NCBI RefSeq assembly: GCF_041075285.1
Contig: NZ_CP163512.1
Coordinates: 3,286,001-3,350,000, forward strand
DNA: 64,000 nucleotides
Reading direction: 5' to 3'
DNA from: Providencia rettgeri
GTDB lineage: Bacteria; Pseudomonadota; Gammaproteobacteria; Enterobacterales; Enterobacteriaceae
The notes beneath the pieces were generated by a model, which ran no database searches, was not told where the DNA came from, and saw nothing but the letters and a program-made list of their open reading frames with translations. Position numbers and translations under genes: made by a program. Every line of letters begins with the position of its first letter. Positions within the stretch are counted from its first letter, which is position 1. Shown one piece after another: positions 7,698 through 16,656 of this stretch.

Positions 7698-8306
7698 ATG
7701 CTATTGCAATTTTCCTCTGCTCAAGGTCCCGCTGAATGCTGTATTGCGGTAGAAAAAGCCCTTGCCTGCTTTTTGCAAGAAGCGAAAAATATGGGAGTTT
7801 CTACAGATATATTAGAAACATTTCCGTCTAAGCATGGATTAAAATCGGCCTTAGTTTCCCTCGATGGAGAACAAGCTGAACAACTAGCCCAAGATTGGTG
7901 TGGAACAATACAATGGCAATGCCAAAGCCCATTGCGCCCACGCCATAAACGCAAAAATTGGTTTATGAATGTGACCCGTTTTTCACCCATTCAACCTATT
8001 GAAGAAAGTGAAATCGAGTTTGAATTCACAAAAGCACAAGGCGCAGGGGGGCAACATGTGAATAAAACCGCTTCCGCTGTCAGAGCAAAACATGTTGCTA
8101 CAGGGATCACTGTAAAGGTTCAATCTGAGCGTAGCCAACATGCGAATAAAAAACTGGCTAAGCAATTAATACAGTGGAAGCTTAATGAACATCAATCACA
8201 ACAAGTTAGCGCATTAGATAAGCAACGCCATCACTCTCATTATCAAATTGAGCGAGGAAATGCGACAATTATCTTTTCAGGTAACGAGTTTAAGCGGTTG
8301 ATTTAA
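7698..8306 (+). CDS. prfH: peptide chain release factor-like protein PrfH
   Basis: A 202-residue protein that keeps the catalytic domain of class I release factors and lacks the codon-recognition domain. The peptidyl-tRNA hydrolysis motif GGQ is at residues 117-119 (AQGAGGQHVNKTASAVR) and the basic C-terminal tail follows. The family member PrfH frees peptides from ribosomes whose 16S rRNA decoding centre has been cleaved, so that RtcB2 can reseal it. I start at 7698 because GGGGA lies 10 bases before it; the in-frame ATG at 7689 overlaps the rtcB stop and has no spacing for a ribosome site. The three-base gap from rtcB argues for translational coupling. A strong hairpin ends the operon. Confidence 0.9.
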   Translation: MLLQFSSAQGPAECCIAVEKALACFLQEAKNMGVSTDILETFPSKHGLKSALVSLDGEQAEQLAQDWCGTIQWQCQSPLRPRHKRKNWFMNVTRFSPIQPIEESEIEFEFTKAQGAGGQHVNKTASAVRAKHVATGITVKVQSERSQHANKKLAKQLIQWKLNEHQSQQVSALDKQRHHSHYQIERGNATIIFSGNEFKRLI

Positions 8307-8310
8307 AACT

Positions 8311-8342
8311 GCTAATCCCCTCTAACCTCTGAGGGGATTAGC
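8311..8342. terminator. hairpin between convergent prfH and the next gene
   Basis: GCTAATCCCCTC and GAGGGGATTAGC form a perfect twelve-pair stem with an eight-base loop. It lies between two convergent genes and can serve both, although no long T-run follows on either side. Confidence 0.7.
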
Positions 8343-8355
8343 CGATTGAATGCCA

Positions 8356-8799
8356 CTATACGCAATAAGAGTAGCCTAATACAACATCGGGTGTACATGG
8401 GAAAATGGTATCAACCATTTTGGCATTATCACCAGAGAACAGATTTATGTTCTGATCGTGTAAACTGGATATTTGCTCTCTTAAATTTGCATCGATATTA
8501 GCTTGCTCTACAAAAATATTTTTTGAAAGCTCACCTTTATAAGCACAAGGATTGATATTCGCGAATATCAATCCTGATTCAATTTCGTCTATTTCTTTAT
8601 TTATCCGGTTAAGTACAAGTTGATAATCTTTGTTCTCTGCCTCAAGATAATTGATTAGATAATCATCTTTATTGTTAGAATTAATTTCATCTTCAATTTG
8701 CTTTTTATTCCAATTAATTAGCGCTTCCAGTTCTTTTGGGAACTCTCTTTCTTCACCTAATGCAATTAAATATTCATTTCTAGTAAAAAATAATTTCAT
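8356..8799 (-). CDS. unknown protein with C-terminal LREQIS...C-x10-C module
   Basis: A 147-residue protein I do not recognise. Residues about 10-95 are highly charged and helical (EEREFPKELEALINWNKKQ, then NRINKEIDEIESG) and probably form a coiled coil. LREQIS follows at 106-111. Exactly 36 residues after it the protein ends, with T-x3-C-x10-C-V (TIFPC ... YSYCV). The 256-residue protein at 9769-10539 ends the same way. No signal peptide or membrane segment is seen. ATG at 8799 is preferred over 8811 because AAGGA lies 11 bases upstream of it; the upstream ATG overlaps that site. A conserved block before a short variable cysteine tail is the layout of precursor peptides that are cut and modified, but this is only a hypothesis. 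Confidence 0.6.
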   Translation of the reverse strand: MKLFFTRNEYLIALGEEREFPKELEALINWNKKQIEDEINSNNKDDYLINYLEAENKDYQLVLNRINKEIDEIESGLIFANINPCAYKGELSKNIFVEQANIDANLREQISSLHDQNINLFSGDNAKMVDTIFPCTPDVVLGYSYCV

Positions 8800-8978
8800 A
8801 ATAAAATTCATCCTTATTATTTACATTTAAATTAATGATAAATTGACTATCATCGACAGGTGCAGATCATGGCCAAAATTAAAATAGCCAAATTACGTTG
8901 GAACTCAACGTGTATTTTATGATGAAATGAACAATTAACTGCCAGCCTCCTTGCAGAGGCGGCATCGAGGGTTATACG

Positions 8979-9572
8979 CTAGAGAAATTTTTCAGTTAAA
9001 AACCAACCGGCTATACTTTCGCGTTTTTGTTCCGTAGGTAGTACTTCATGGGGGAATTCTTCTGACATAAAAAAGATCATTCTTCCTGCTAAAGGTTCCA
9101 ACTTAAACAACTGATTATCTTCTTTATCAAAAACAACGAGCTCCCCCCCATCGCCTAATTTCCATGACTCATTCATATATAAAACGGTTGTCACTTTACG
9201 GCGACCGACCCCTCTAGGGTTATCAAGGTGTTTTTTATAAAACCCACCATTAGGGTAACGACAAAAATGTGTTTCAAAATCTCGTAATCCTAAGTACAAC
9301 TGGCGATTTAGTGCTTGTCGTATCTCCTCCATTTTATCCATATAAAGAACAATAGGTGCTCCCATTTCAGGTTCTAACCAAACGGTTTGATCCCCCCGAA
9401 TTGCTTTATTACCTTGCAATGAATCTCGATGACCTATACGAGCGTCCTGCAATGTATTTGGGATGCATTGTTTAATTGCTTCGATACCTGACAGGGTCAG
9501 GAAATCGTCCCACACATACCAACCCTGTGTGGAAAGTGAATCAATAAATGTATTAATAGACATGATGAACAT
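8979..9572 (-). CDS. 2-oxoglutarate/Fe(II)-dependent oxygenase (prolyl-4-hydroxylase-like fold)
   Basis: A 197-residue member of the 2OG-Fe(II) dioxygenase superfamily (P4Hc type). The iron ligands are visible: H115 and D117 in FYKKHLDNPRG and the distal H175 in EEFPHEVLP, with R184 (KRESIAGWF) as the 2-oxoglutarate carboxylate binder. GGELVVFD is the typical strand of the jelly-roll core, and the protein ends shortly after the fold closes. Relatives hydroxylate amino acids, peptides or siderophore-related compounds; the substrate is not evident. It lies between two genes sharing a cysteine-tail module, all leftward. No Shine-Dalgarno supports the ATG at 9572 over the one at 9563. A weak hairpin (8944-8966) follows the stop. 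Confidence 0.85.
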   Translation of the reverse strand: MFIMSINTFIDSLSTQGWYVWDDFLTLSGIEAIKQCIPNTLQDARIGHRDSLQGNKAIRGDQTVWLEPEMGAPIVLYMDKMEEIRQALNRQLYLGLRDFETHFCRYPNGGFYKKHLDNPRGVGRRKVTTVLYMNESWKLGDGGELVVFDKEDNQLFKLEPLAGRMIFFMSEEFPHEVLPTEQKRESIAGWFLTEKFL

Positions 9573-9702
9573 TAGGAAGGTTATTCGGTAAAACTTTATA
9601 CGGCAAGATGATAAAAAAATAAAATTAAAAACTTAAATCTTATTGATTAACCGACTAAATCAAACTCTATCACTAAAAATATTACCTTTACTTTCAAAGC
9701 AT

Positions 9703-9729
9703 AAGAAAATAGGGAGGTTATCCCTCCCT
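9703..9729 (-). terminator. intrinsic terminator, leftward
   Basis: Read leftward, GGGAGG and CCTCCC form a hairpin followed by TATTTTCTT. It lies 40 bases past the stop of the 256-residue gene and separates it from the oxygenase gene. Confidence 0.7.
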
Positions 9730-9768
9730 TAAAAACACACTTTGTCTTTAACTATTTTTACCACTCAA

Positions 9769-10539
9769 TCAGCAAAAAGCGGTTCGCCCGATACCGCCGC
9801 AACTACACACGATGCGCGTTGATTCCGTTTTTATCGGTTGCTCTGTTATCCCTATACTTTCTAATGCGGATTTGAAAGCTGATATCTGCTCTCTAAGTAA
9901 TAAATCCTCGACTGAATTCATGAATGACTCGGCGACATGACTTTTTCTCAGCTCATTTTGCAATGATCCCAAACGAGCATGGTTATAATCATTAATCATT
10001 TGAATAGTTTCTTCTCTTATTTCAGTAAGTAAATTATTGATATGTTCAATTTCGTTATTAACCCTAACTAGGCTTTTTCTCGTATCCTCTGAAATTGACT
10101 TTTTTGAATGATGATGAATTTTAGCAACCAAATATTCTTCATAAAATCGTTGATTTGAATGCTCATAGTCTTGATGACTTACTTCAATTGTTTTATCTAT
10201 TTCAAACTTTAACTCTTCTTGAGTAAATTGTTGTTTAGCGAATTCTTTCAAGCCATTTTCCATCGAATTTATTTTCGCTTGAACTGTATTATTCATTATA
10301 CCTATATTACTCATTTGTTTATTTAGCTTATTATCTAACTCTGAAGATATAACCTGAAGCTTGTGGAGTGATTTATCTGACTTACCTGTTAAATTTGATA
10401 TTTTATTAGCATCTGAGATCAAATTTAATTGCGCATGATGTATAGAATCTTCCAATCTATTTATACGCCTGTTTAATACGTTAAAAAGATTTTTTATTTT
10501 ACTGTGTCTGTCATTAGACAATGAGAAATTCATTTCCAT
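9769..10539 (-). CDS. unknown coiled-coil protein with LREQIS...C-x10-C terminus
   Basis: A 256-residue protein of unknown function. Most of it (about residues 15-200) is rich in Lys, Glu, Asn and heptad-spaced hydrophobics, with no proline-rich breaks, so a long coiled coil is expected. LREQIS at 215-220 is followed by exactly 36 residues ending T-x3-C-S-C-x8-C (TRIVCSCGG ... TAFC), the last residue being Cys. The gene at 8356-8799 has the same LREQIS-to-end distance and the same C-x10-C spacing. The start is secure: AAGGAG lies 8 bases before ATG. No signal peptide or membrane helix is visible. Codon use is A+T-rich compared with the housekeeping neighbours, which hints at horizontal origin. 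Confidence 0.6.
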   Translation of the reverse strand: MEMNFSLSNDRHSKIKNLFNVLNRRINRLEDSIHHAQLNLISDANKISNLTGKSDKSLHKLQVISSELDNKLNKQMSNIGIMNNTVQAKINSMENGLKEFAKQQFTQEELKFEIDKTIEVSHQDYEHSNQRFYEEYLVAKIHHHSKKSISEDTRKSLVRVNNEIEHINNLLTEIREETIQMINDYNHARLGSLQNELRKSHVAESFMNSVEDLLLREQISAFKSALESIGITEQPIKTESTRIVCSCGGIGRTAFC

Positions 10540-10772
10540 ATCGTTATCTCCTTAATTAAATATATAATATTATCTAAATCACCGCAGCTAGATATTATCG
10601 TGCGATGTAAGAAGTAACTAATTTATTTTTTATATAACAACTAGCATTATATTTATAAAAATAGGCACACTAGCGATATTCTCCTCACAACTGACAAATA
10701 GGCTCTTTTTGACTACTTGGAGCTGTTTATCACTCTTTTAGATCTTAAATCTATTAATTTATAATGAATAAT

Positions 10773-10808
10773 GTAAAGCGGGATAAAACACGTTTTATCC
10801 CGCTTTAC
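10773..10808. terminator. bidirectional terminator after uvrD
   Basis: GTAAAGCGGGATAAAAC and GTTTTATCCCGCTTTAC form a near-perfect seventeen-pair stem with a two-base loop. It lies directly after the uvrD stop and is flanked by A/T on both sides. Confidence 0.85.
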
Positions 10809-10822
10809 CAACAAGCTGTAAA

Positions 10823-12985
10823 CTATAAATTCTCTAATCTTGCATAAGAGGCCACCAGCCATTTAATCCCCTGACCTTGGAAAGCAATTTGTAGACGACA
10901 GTGCTCTCCGCTTCCCTCAAGGTTTATAATTGTTCCTTCTCCAAATTTAGGGTGCAATACTCGCTGACCTAAGGCGTATCCAGAATCATTTTGGCTAATC
11001 GGTGTACCAAGGCGTTGGTGGCTAACAGGGCGTGAAACCGTCGCACGCAAACGAACTTCTTCTACACATTCCGTGGGCAGTTCACCAATAAAACGCGATG
11101 GGCGATGATAAACTTCTTTACCATATAAACGGCGACTTTCGGCATAAGTAATGGTGAGCTTTTCCATGGCTCGAGTGATACCGACGTACGCTAAGCGGCG
11201 CTCTTCTTCTAAACGACCGCTTTCATCCATGGACATTTGACTTGGGAACATGCCTTCTTCCATCCCCACAATAAAGACGACAGGGAATTCCAAACCTTTG
11301 GCAGAGTGTAATGTCATTAATTGAACGGCATCTTGGCTCACATCGGCTTGGCCTTCACCAGATTCTAGCGCCGCATGGGATAAAAAAGCCTGCAATGGCA
11401 TCAAATCTTGATCTTCATCTTGATAGCTGAAGTCACGAGTCGCGTTGACCAATTCCTCCAAGTTCTCAATACGGGCCTGTGCTTTTTCACCCTTTTCTTG
11501 TTCATACATTGCTCGCAGACCCGAGTTATTGATCACTCTATCAGCCTGAACATGTAGTGGCATCTCTTCAGTTTCTTTCGCCAGTGCATCAATGAGTTCT
11601 AAAAAACGCTCAATGGATGCAGCAGCACGACCACCCAGCACTTGCTCGCGAAGTAAGTACTCACAACTTTCCCATAAGGTTAATTGTTGATCCCGTGCAG
11701 TTTGACGAATCGTGTCTAATGTGCGTTCACCAATCCCACGTGTTGGTGTATTAACCACTCGCTCAAAGGAGGCATCATCATTGCGATTGGCGATGAGCCT
11801 TAAGTAGGAAAGCGCATCTTTAATTTCTTGCCGTTCGAAGAATCGCTGCCCCCCATAAATGCGATACGGCATTGCACTTTGAATTAATGCTTCTTCAAGT
11901 ACACGAGATTGAGCATTGCTACGGTATAACATGGCACAATCTTGCAAGGCACCACCATTTTCCTGCCACTGTTTGATGCGCCCAACCACATAGCGTGCTT
12001 CATCTAATTCATTAAATGCACAATAAAGAGAGATCGGCTCGCCATCACCGCCTTCCGTCCATAAATTTTTACCTAAACGGTCGCTATTATTGGCGATCAA
12101 CGCATTCGCCGCTTTTAGAATATTGTTGGTTGAACGGTAATTTTGCTCAAGACGAATGGTTTCTGCGCCAGGAAAATCATTGAGGAAACGCTGAATATTT
12201 TCAACTTGGGCACCACGCCAGCCATAGATAGATTGGTCATCATCACCAACGATCATCACTTTACCGGTTTCACCTGCTAATACGCGGATCCATGCATATT
12301 GAATACTGTTTGTGTCTTGGAATTCATCAACCAAGATATTGGTGAAGCGCTCACGGTAATGTTGCAACACATGGGGCTTATTCAACCATAACTCATGTGC
12401 CCGCAACAGTAATTCAGCAAAGTCCACTAACCCAGCACGATCGCACGCTTCTTGATAGGCTTGGTAAACTTTTAACCATGTGGCCTCAACAGGATTACCA
12501 TAACTTTCAATATGCTGTGGACGAAGCCCTTCATCTTTTTTGCCATTGATATACCACATGCCTTGACGCGGCGGCCACTGCTTTTCATCAAGGTTCATCG
12601 CCTTAAGCAACCGACGAATTAAGCGGTACTGATCGTCACTATCTAAAATTTGGAAGTCTTGAGGTAAGTTGGCATCCATATAGTGTTGACGCAACAAACG
12701 ATGTGCCAAACCATGGAATGTGCCGATCCACATGCCGCCTTCACTAGTGCCAATCAATTGATTGATTCGATGGCGCATTTCAGCCGCTGCTTTGTTGGTA
12801 AAGGTAACCGCCATAATCGAAAATGGCGAGGCATTCTCAACGGACATCAGCCATGCGATCCGGTGTACCAATACGCGTGTTTTTCCGCTTCCGGCTCCCG
12901 CAAGAACAAGTAAATTGGTACGCGGGGCAGCAACTGCTTCGCGCTGTTTGTCATTTAGACCATCGAGCAGATAAGAAACGTCCAT
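10823..12985 (-). CDS. uvrD: DNA helicase II (UvrD)
   Basis: A 720-residue superfamily 1A 3'-5' DNA helicase, exactly the length of E. coli UvrD. It displaces UvrC and the excised oligonucleotide in nucleotide excision repair, unwinds nicked DNA in MutHLS mismatch repair and strips RecA from DNA. Visible motifs: Q motif LNDKQREAV, Walker [10 protein letters not shown] (29-37), VDEFQDTN (II), [13 protein letters not shown] (III), QNYRST, LMTLHSAKGLEF (V) and VGITRAMEKL (VI), with the C-terminal Tudor-like region (LGQRVLHPKFGEGTII). I start at MDVSYLL, matching E. coli, not at the ORF limit 12 bases upstream. It is the last gene of the lptM-dapF-yigA-xerC-yigB-uvrD run and has its own LexA-controlled promoter. 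Confidence 0.97.
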   Translation of the reverse strand: MDVSYLLDGLNDKQREAVAAPRTNLLVLAGAGSGKTRVLVHRIAWLMSVENASPFSIMAVTFTNKAAAEMRHRINQLIGTSEGGMWIGTFHGLAHRLLRQHYMDANLPQDFQILDSDDQYRLIRRLLKAMNLDEKQWPPRQGMWYINGKKDEGLRPQHIESYGNPVEATWLKVYQAYQEACDRAGLVDFAELLLRAHELWLNKPHVLQHYRERFTNILVDEFQDTNSIQYAWIRVLAGETGKVMIVGDDDQSIYGWRGAQVENIQRFLNDFPGAETIRLEQNYRSTNNILKAANALIANNSDRLGKNLWTEGGDGEPISLYCAFNELDEARYVVGRIKQWQENGGALQDCAMLYRSNAQSRVLEEALIQSAMPYRIYGGQRFFERQEIKDALSYLRLIANRNDDASFERVVNTPTRGIGERTLDTIRQTARDQQLTLWESCEYLLREQVLGGRAAASIERFLELIDALAKETEEMPLHVQADRVINNSGLRAMYEQEKGEKAQARIENLEELVNATRDFSYQDEDQDLMPLQAFLSHAALESGEGQADVSQDAVQLMTLHSAKGLEFPVVFIVGMEEGMFPSQMSMDESGRLEEERRLAYVGITRAMEKLTITYAESRRLYGKEVYHRPSRFIGELPTECVEEVRLRATVSRPVSHQRLGTPISQNDSGYALGQRVLHPKFGEGTIINLEGSGEHCRLQIAFQGQGIKWLVASYARLENL

Positions 12986-13003
12986 AATTACCATCAAAGC
13001 AAG

Positions 13004-13023
13004 ACAGTGGGATTTACCACTGT
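13004..13023 (-). terminator. possible attenuator hairpin in the uvrD leader
   Basis: ACAGTGG and CCACTGT form a seven-pair stem with a six-base loop. Read leftward it is followed by CTTGCTTTGAT and then the uvrD start. E. coli uvrD is reported to have a leader attenuator; this hairpin is a candidate counterpart, although it partly overlaps the LexA box and its T-run is poor. Confidence 0.35.
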
Positions 13024-13035
13024 ATTTTTATACAG
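13020..13035 (-). promoter_or_regulatory. LexA (SOS) box of uvrD
   Basis: CTGTATTTTTATACAG is a perfect CTGT-N8-ACAG LexA operator with an A+T core. It lies about 35 bases before the uvrD start, between yigB and uvrD, so uvrD should be induced by DNA damage as in E. coli. Confidence 0.9.
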
Positions 13036-13043
13036 AAAAATGA

Positions 13044-13760
13044 TTATACCAGTGACAAGAGAGATTCCAACTGGGAAATTTCAACATGCGGCAATAAGCG
13101 TACGTTTTTCTCTTCCATCAGTGTTTTTTGACTTGGGTTTATCCAACAAGCTTGCATGCCGCTATTAATCGCCCCCTCTACGTCTGTGAGCAAATTATCC
13201 CCCACATGCAAAATAAATTGAGGTTCAATATCTAAGCGCTGTGCTGCTAAGCGATACATATCACAAAAAGGCTTAGAACGACCATCGGGGCCAGCTTTTA
13301 AAACAAACTGAAAATAATCCCCCAAACCACAGGCTTCAGGCTGTGCATTGCCGTTGGTGATAGCCACTAATGGCAATTTTTCAGCAAGCTGGAGTAATGT
13401 TTTATGGGTTGATTCCGGAATATCGATTTGATTACGCCAATAAGTAAAATGCGCCATAATGTCATCGGCACCTTTTTCGGCATTTTCCCGAGAATAACCA
13501 TAATGGCACAACATCATTTTTGAAGAAAGCCAGCGCCAGCGTGAAATATCATGGAAAATTTCAGGTTCTTGCTCTTCCACAAGGCGACGAAAAGCATACA
13601 AATCATCATTGTTAAAATGATTAAATTTCGGGTCATATTCACGTACAAAGCGTAAAACTTCTTCTTCCGTTTTATCAATAACGGGGTGGTTATCGTAAAG
13701 CGTGTCATCCAAATCAAACGTTATCGCTTTAATTGGCGATAGCGGACGGTAAAAATGCAT
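13044..13760 (-). CDS. yigB: HAD-family phosphatase YigB
   Basis: A 238-residue haloacid dehalogenase-like phosphatase, the length of E. coli YigB. In E. coli YigB and its relatives dephosphorylate 5-amino-6-ribitylamino-uracil 5'-phosphate in flavin synthesis and hydrolyse FMN. HAD motif I is [10 protein letters not shown] (residues about 15-24, nucleophile Asp), motif II is AITNGN, and motif IV is [17 protein letters not shown]. The cap domain lies between motifs I and II. The gene overlaps xerC at one base (A of TGA/ATG type junction at 13760), so the two are translationally coupled. A LexA box for uvrD lies just downstream. Confidence 0.92.
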   Translation of the reverse strand: MHFYRPLSPIKAITFDLDDTLYDNHPVIDKTEEEVLRFVREYDPKFNHFNNDDLYAFRRLVEEQEPEIFHDISRWRWLSSKMMLCHYGYSRENAEKGADDIMAHFTYWRNQIDIPESTHKTLLQLAEKLPLVAITNGNAQPEACGLGDYFQFVLKAGPDGRSKPFCDMYRLAAQRLDIEPQFILHVGDNLLTDVEGAINSGMQACWINPSQKTLMEEKNVRLLPHVEISQLESLLSLV

Positions 13761-14695
13761 TACGGTTTCTCCCTCTTTGCTCTCGGATGAGCCACATCAT
13801 AAACGTTTGCTAAGTGCTGGAAATCAAGGTGCGTATAGATTTGTGTTGTTGATAAATTCGCATGGCCTAAAAGTTCCTGCACTCCTCGTAAATTACCACT
13901 TGATTCAAGGATATGTGTCGCAAAAGAGTGGCGTAATTTGTGTGGGTTAATGTGGCTGTTAACCCCTTGTTTGATACCCCATTGTTCAAACCGTTTTTGA
14001 ACATTGCGATTTGAAATTCGTTTGCCACTTTGGGTTGAAATAAACACCGCATCGTCTTCAGGATCATACAGCTCACGCATTTCTAACCAGCGTTGTAACC
14101 AACTCACTGCGGTTTTTCCCAGTGGAATTTTGCGTTCTTTGCTGCCTTTCCCCATCACCCAAACTTCACCTGTGGTTAAATCCAAATGACGAACATTTAA
14201 CCCCACCAATTCTGACAAACGCAACCCCGCACCATACATCACCTCAAGCATAGTTCTATCACGAACGACTAGCGGGTCGCCACTTTCCATATTCAGTAGC
14301 TGGGAAACTTCATCCACATCCATATTCTTCGGCAGGCGTTTCTTGGCCTTGGGTGCTTGGATCGCCTTTGCTGGGTTGGCGGGTAATTCACCTTGGTGCA
14401 CCATCCAATCACAAAAACTTCTTAATGATGAAAGACGTAGTGCCATACTTGCAGCTTGAAGACCCGTCTTTCGGCTTTTTGCTGCAATGTTACGAACAAT
14501 CGTCGCATCAAGCCGTTGCCAGTCATCAATTTTCAACGCAGCCAACATGTCAACAATAACACTCAGTTGACGGCGATAATTTGTGATAGTGACCGGGCTT
14601 AATCGGCGCTCAACACGCAGATAACGTAAAAACGCATCAACTTGGATCATCAGCCTGCTAGGCTGAACATCTACAGGCGTTCTATCCATTGGCAT
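13760..14695 (-). CDS. xerC: site-specific tyrosine recombinase XerC
   Basis: A 311-residue tyrosine recombinase that with XerD resolves chromosome dimers at dif. The N-terminal SAM-like core-binding domain ([22 protein letters not shown]) is followed by the catalytic domain with all residues visible: Arg in [13 protein letters not shown], Lys in GKGSKERK, His-x-x-Arg in [10 protein letters not shown], His in [14 protein letters not shown] and the Tyr of that same motif. E. coli XerC has 298 residues; the extra N-terminal residues here may mean a later start (M at 14689 or the Met at residue 16). The 5' end overlaps the preceding yigA-like gene by 25 bases, which supports operon translation. 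Confidence 0.95.
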   Translation of the reverse strand: MPMDRTPVDVQPSRLMIQVDAFLRYLRVERRLSPVTITNYRRQLSVIVDMLAALKIDDWQRLDATIVRNIAAKSRKTGLQAASMALRLSSLRSFCDWMVHQGELPANPAKAIQAPKAKKRLPKNMDVDEVSQLLNMESGDPLVVRDRTMLEVMYGAGLRLSELVGLNVRHLDLTTGEVWVMGKGSKERKIPLGKTAVSWLQRWLEMRELYDPEDDAVFISTQSGKRISNRNVQKRFEQWGIKQGVNSHINPHKLRHSFATHILESSGNLRGVQELLGHANLSTTQIYTHLDFQHLANVYDVAHPRAKREKP

Positions 14696-15375
14696 AACAA
14701 CCTCGGAAGAATTTGCGTGACTTTTTCTAGCATTACCGTGCCCATTCCATGTTGGTAATGTTCGCGGTCTCGGCTGGTAAAAATCACCATACCGGATTCA
14801 CCATGATTGCCAAATAATGAAATTGCGACAGAGCCAACATTCAATGCCTCTGGCAACAGTAGCTGAATTTCAGGGCCATTCAAGCGACCTAGATAATTGC
14901 GCCTTTCCCCAAATCGTTGAATTCTTACGGGTTCAAATACACGGCGAGAAATCACTAATTGATGTGCATCAAGGGGAGCAGACAAACGCCAGCTATCACT
15001 AAATAGACGCACTGATGCACCAGATAAGCCAAGTTTTTTCGCCCAACGATTCAGAGCTTGCAGCATTTCTTGTAAGCTTTTTGATGATGACATTTCAATC
15101 ACCAACAGTAATAACTCATCAAAAAGCTCCACATTCTCATGTGCTTGCTCAACCATAAAACGGATATCTTGCTCAAGCTCTTTTATCTTTATCCGTTGGC
15201 GATTCATCACCAATTCAGGCAACGAAATCGCCCCGTTCACCACGTGGGGAACGTTTATTTGCTCAACAAGTGTTGGATGGCGCAGAAAAAAATAAGGATT
15301 TTCCTTCAGGTATTTCAGCACGTCATTTTCATCCATTTGATGGATCGCTTCGGGTGCTTTTTCAGTTTTATCCAT
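14671..15375 (-). CDS. yigA: DUF484 family protein YigA
   Basis: A 234-residue DUF484 protein, encoded between dapF and xerC as in E. coli. Residues about 15-60 carry the family start ([29 protein letters not shown]) and a helical linker ([25 protein letters not shown]). The second half resembles a GAF-like domain ([24 protein letters not shown] ... [25 protein letters not shown]). The function is unknown; conserved linkage to xerC and dapF is the main clue. It starts 24 bases after the dapF stop and overlaps xerC by 25 bases. Confidence 0.85.
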   Translation of the reverse strand: MDKTEKAPEAIHQMDENDVLKYLKENPYFFLRHPTLVEQINVPHVVNGAISLPELVMNRQRIKIKELEQDIRFMVEQAHENVELFDELLLLVIEMSSSKSLQEMLQALNRWAKKLGLSGASVRLFSDSWRLSAPLDAHQLVISRRVFEPVRIQRFGERRNYLGRLNGPEIQLLLPEALNVGSVAISLFGNHGESGMVIFTSRDREHYQHGMGTVMLEKVTQILPRLLCQWIERL

Positions 15376-15399
15376 ACTATCCTCTTAGCCCTTTCAAGA

Positions 15400-16224
15400 T
15401 TAGATTTGGATCACTCCATCATAAACGTGTGTCGCAGGCCCCGTCATATACAAAGGCGTTCCTGGCCCGTCCCAAGAAATCGCCAGAGAACCGCCTGGTA
15501 AGTCCACATGAACCCGTTTAGCTAATAAACCTTGAGAGATCCCAACAGCAACAGCGGCACATGCACCGCTTCCACAAGCTTGCGTTTCGCCGGCACCACG
15601 TTCGTAAACACGTAAACGAATATGTTCTGCGCTAACAACTTCCATAAAACCAATATTAGCACGTTCAGGGAAACGCTCATGGCTTTCGAGCGCAGGTCCT
15701 AAAATCTCGACTTCAGCAGTATGGATACTTTCAACTTGAATAACACAATGTGGGTTACCCATTGAAACAACACCACATAATACTGTACGTTCTTGTGCTC
15801 GAATAATATACGTTTTTTCTTCTTTAATAGCGCGAAATGGAACTCTCTGCGGCTCGAAATCAGGCTCCCCCATATTCACACTGACATCATCATTTTCATT
15901 AATGGTTAATGTCATGCGGCCGGATTGGGTGCTGACCTTTATTTTTTGCTTATTCGTTAATCCCTTAAGGCGAACAAAACGTGCAAAACAACGTGCCCCA
16001 TTCCCACACTGTGCAACTTCACTACCATCGGCATTAAAAATACGATAATGAAAATCGAGGTCTGGATCATAAGGCGCCTCAACCAGCAAAAGCTGATCGA
16101 ACCCCACCCCGGTATGTCTATCGGCTAAGCGACAAATCAATTCAGGGGAGAAATACACATTTTGGGTCACTCCATCAACCACCATAAAGTCATTGCCTAA
16201 GCCATGCATTTTAGAGAATTGCAT
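15400..16224 (-). CDS. dapF: diaminopimelate epimerase
   Basis: A 274-residue enzyme that epimerises LL- to meso-diaminopimelate in the lysine and peptidoglycan pathway, cofactor-free. Both active-site cysteines are visible: [19 protein letters not shown] (first half) and the [19 protein letters not shown] motif (second half). The start [19 protein letters not shown] matches E. coli exactly in position, with GGAG 8 bases upstream, so I reject the in-frame ATG 12 bases earlier. The gene lies 21 bases after lptM and shares its operon with yigA, xerC and yigB. Confidence 0.96.
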   Translation of the reverse strand: MQFSKMHGLGNDFMVVDGVTQNVYFSPELICRLADRHTGVGFDQLLLVEAPYDPDLDFHYRIFNADGSEVAQCGNGARCFARFVRLKGLTNKQKIKVSTQSGRMTLTINENDDVSVNMGEPDFEPQRVPFRAIKEEKTYIIRAQERTVLCGVVSMGNPHCVIQVESIHTAEVEILGPALESHERFPERANIGFMEVVSAEHIRLRVYERGAGETQACGSGACAAVAVGISQGLLAKRVHVDLPGGSLAISWDGPGTPLYMTGPATHVYDGVIQI

Positions 16225-16245
16225 TTCACGCTCCATAGCGAGGAG

Positions 16246-16431
16246 TTACTGATTATTCGTTGCTTGAGCAGGCTCTTTTTCCGAGCTGCTTGGCGCAGTA
16301 GGTTGCACATCAGATACTTGCTCAGATGTTGCATTTTCTTCTGGTGGAAAATAAAGAGGACCTTTTAAGCCACAGCCAGAAAGGGTAAATAAAACAACAA
16401 GTGCGCTAAGCCCAATTAAACTTTTTTTCAT
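16246..16431 (-). CDS. lptM: LPS assembly lipoprotein LptM (YifL)
   Basis: A 61-residue outer-membrane lipoprotein. A signal peptide MKKSLIGLSALVVLFTLSGC ends in the lipobox L-S-G-C (Cys at residue 20), followed by the family's conserved GLKGPLYFPP stretch and a low-complexity Ser/Pro/Glu/Gln tail. In E. coli LptM binds LptDE and promotes correct disulfide formation in LptD. The longer open frame starting at 16530 has no lipoprotein-compatible N-terminus and is not used; the start at 16431 follows a weak GAAAAAGA site. It heads the lptM-dapF-yigA-xerC-yigB-uvrD operon and is divergent from cyaY. Confidence 0.9.
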   Translation of the reverse strand: MKKSLIGLSALVVLFTLSGCGLKGPLYFPPEENATSEQVSDVQPTAPSSSEKEPAQATNNQ

Positions 16432-16656
16432 TCTTTTTCGCCTGTAATACTCACTTTTACCATCTGATATTTTTACACAATAGCAGGTGTGAACCCGCAA
16501 ATCACGTCTGTTTATCAAGCATGTTGACATTATATACTTTAGGCTAAATTTAATCTGAAAATTTTAATCGCTTCCCTCCCTGCACATTCCCCCCTATAAT
16601 TTTGATTAACGATAATAATTTCAATTAACTAATTGTGAGCAAACAGGAACTTAACC

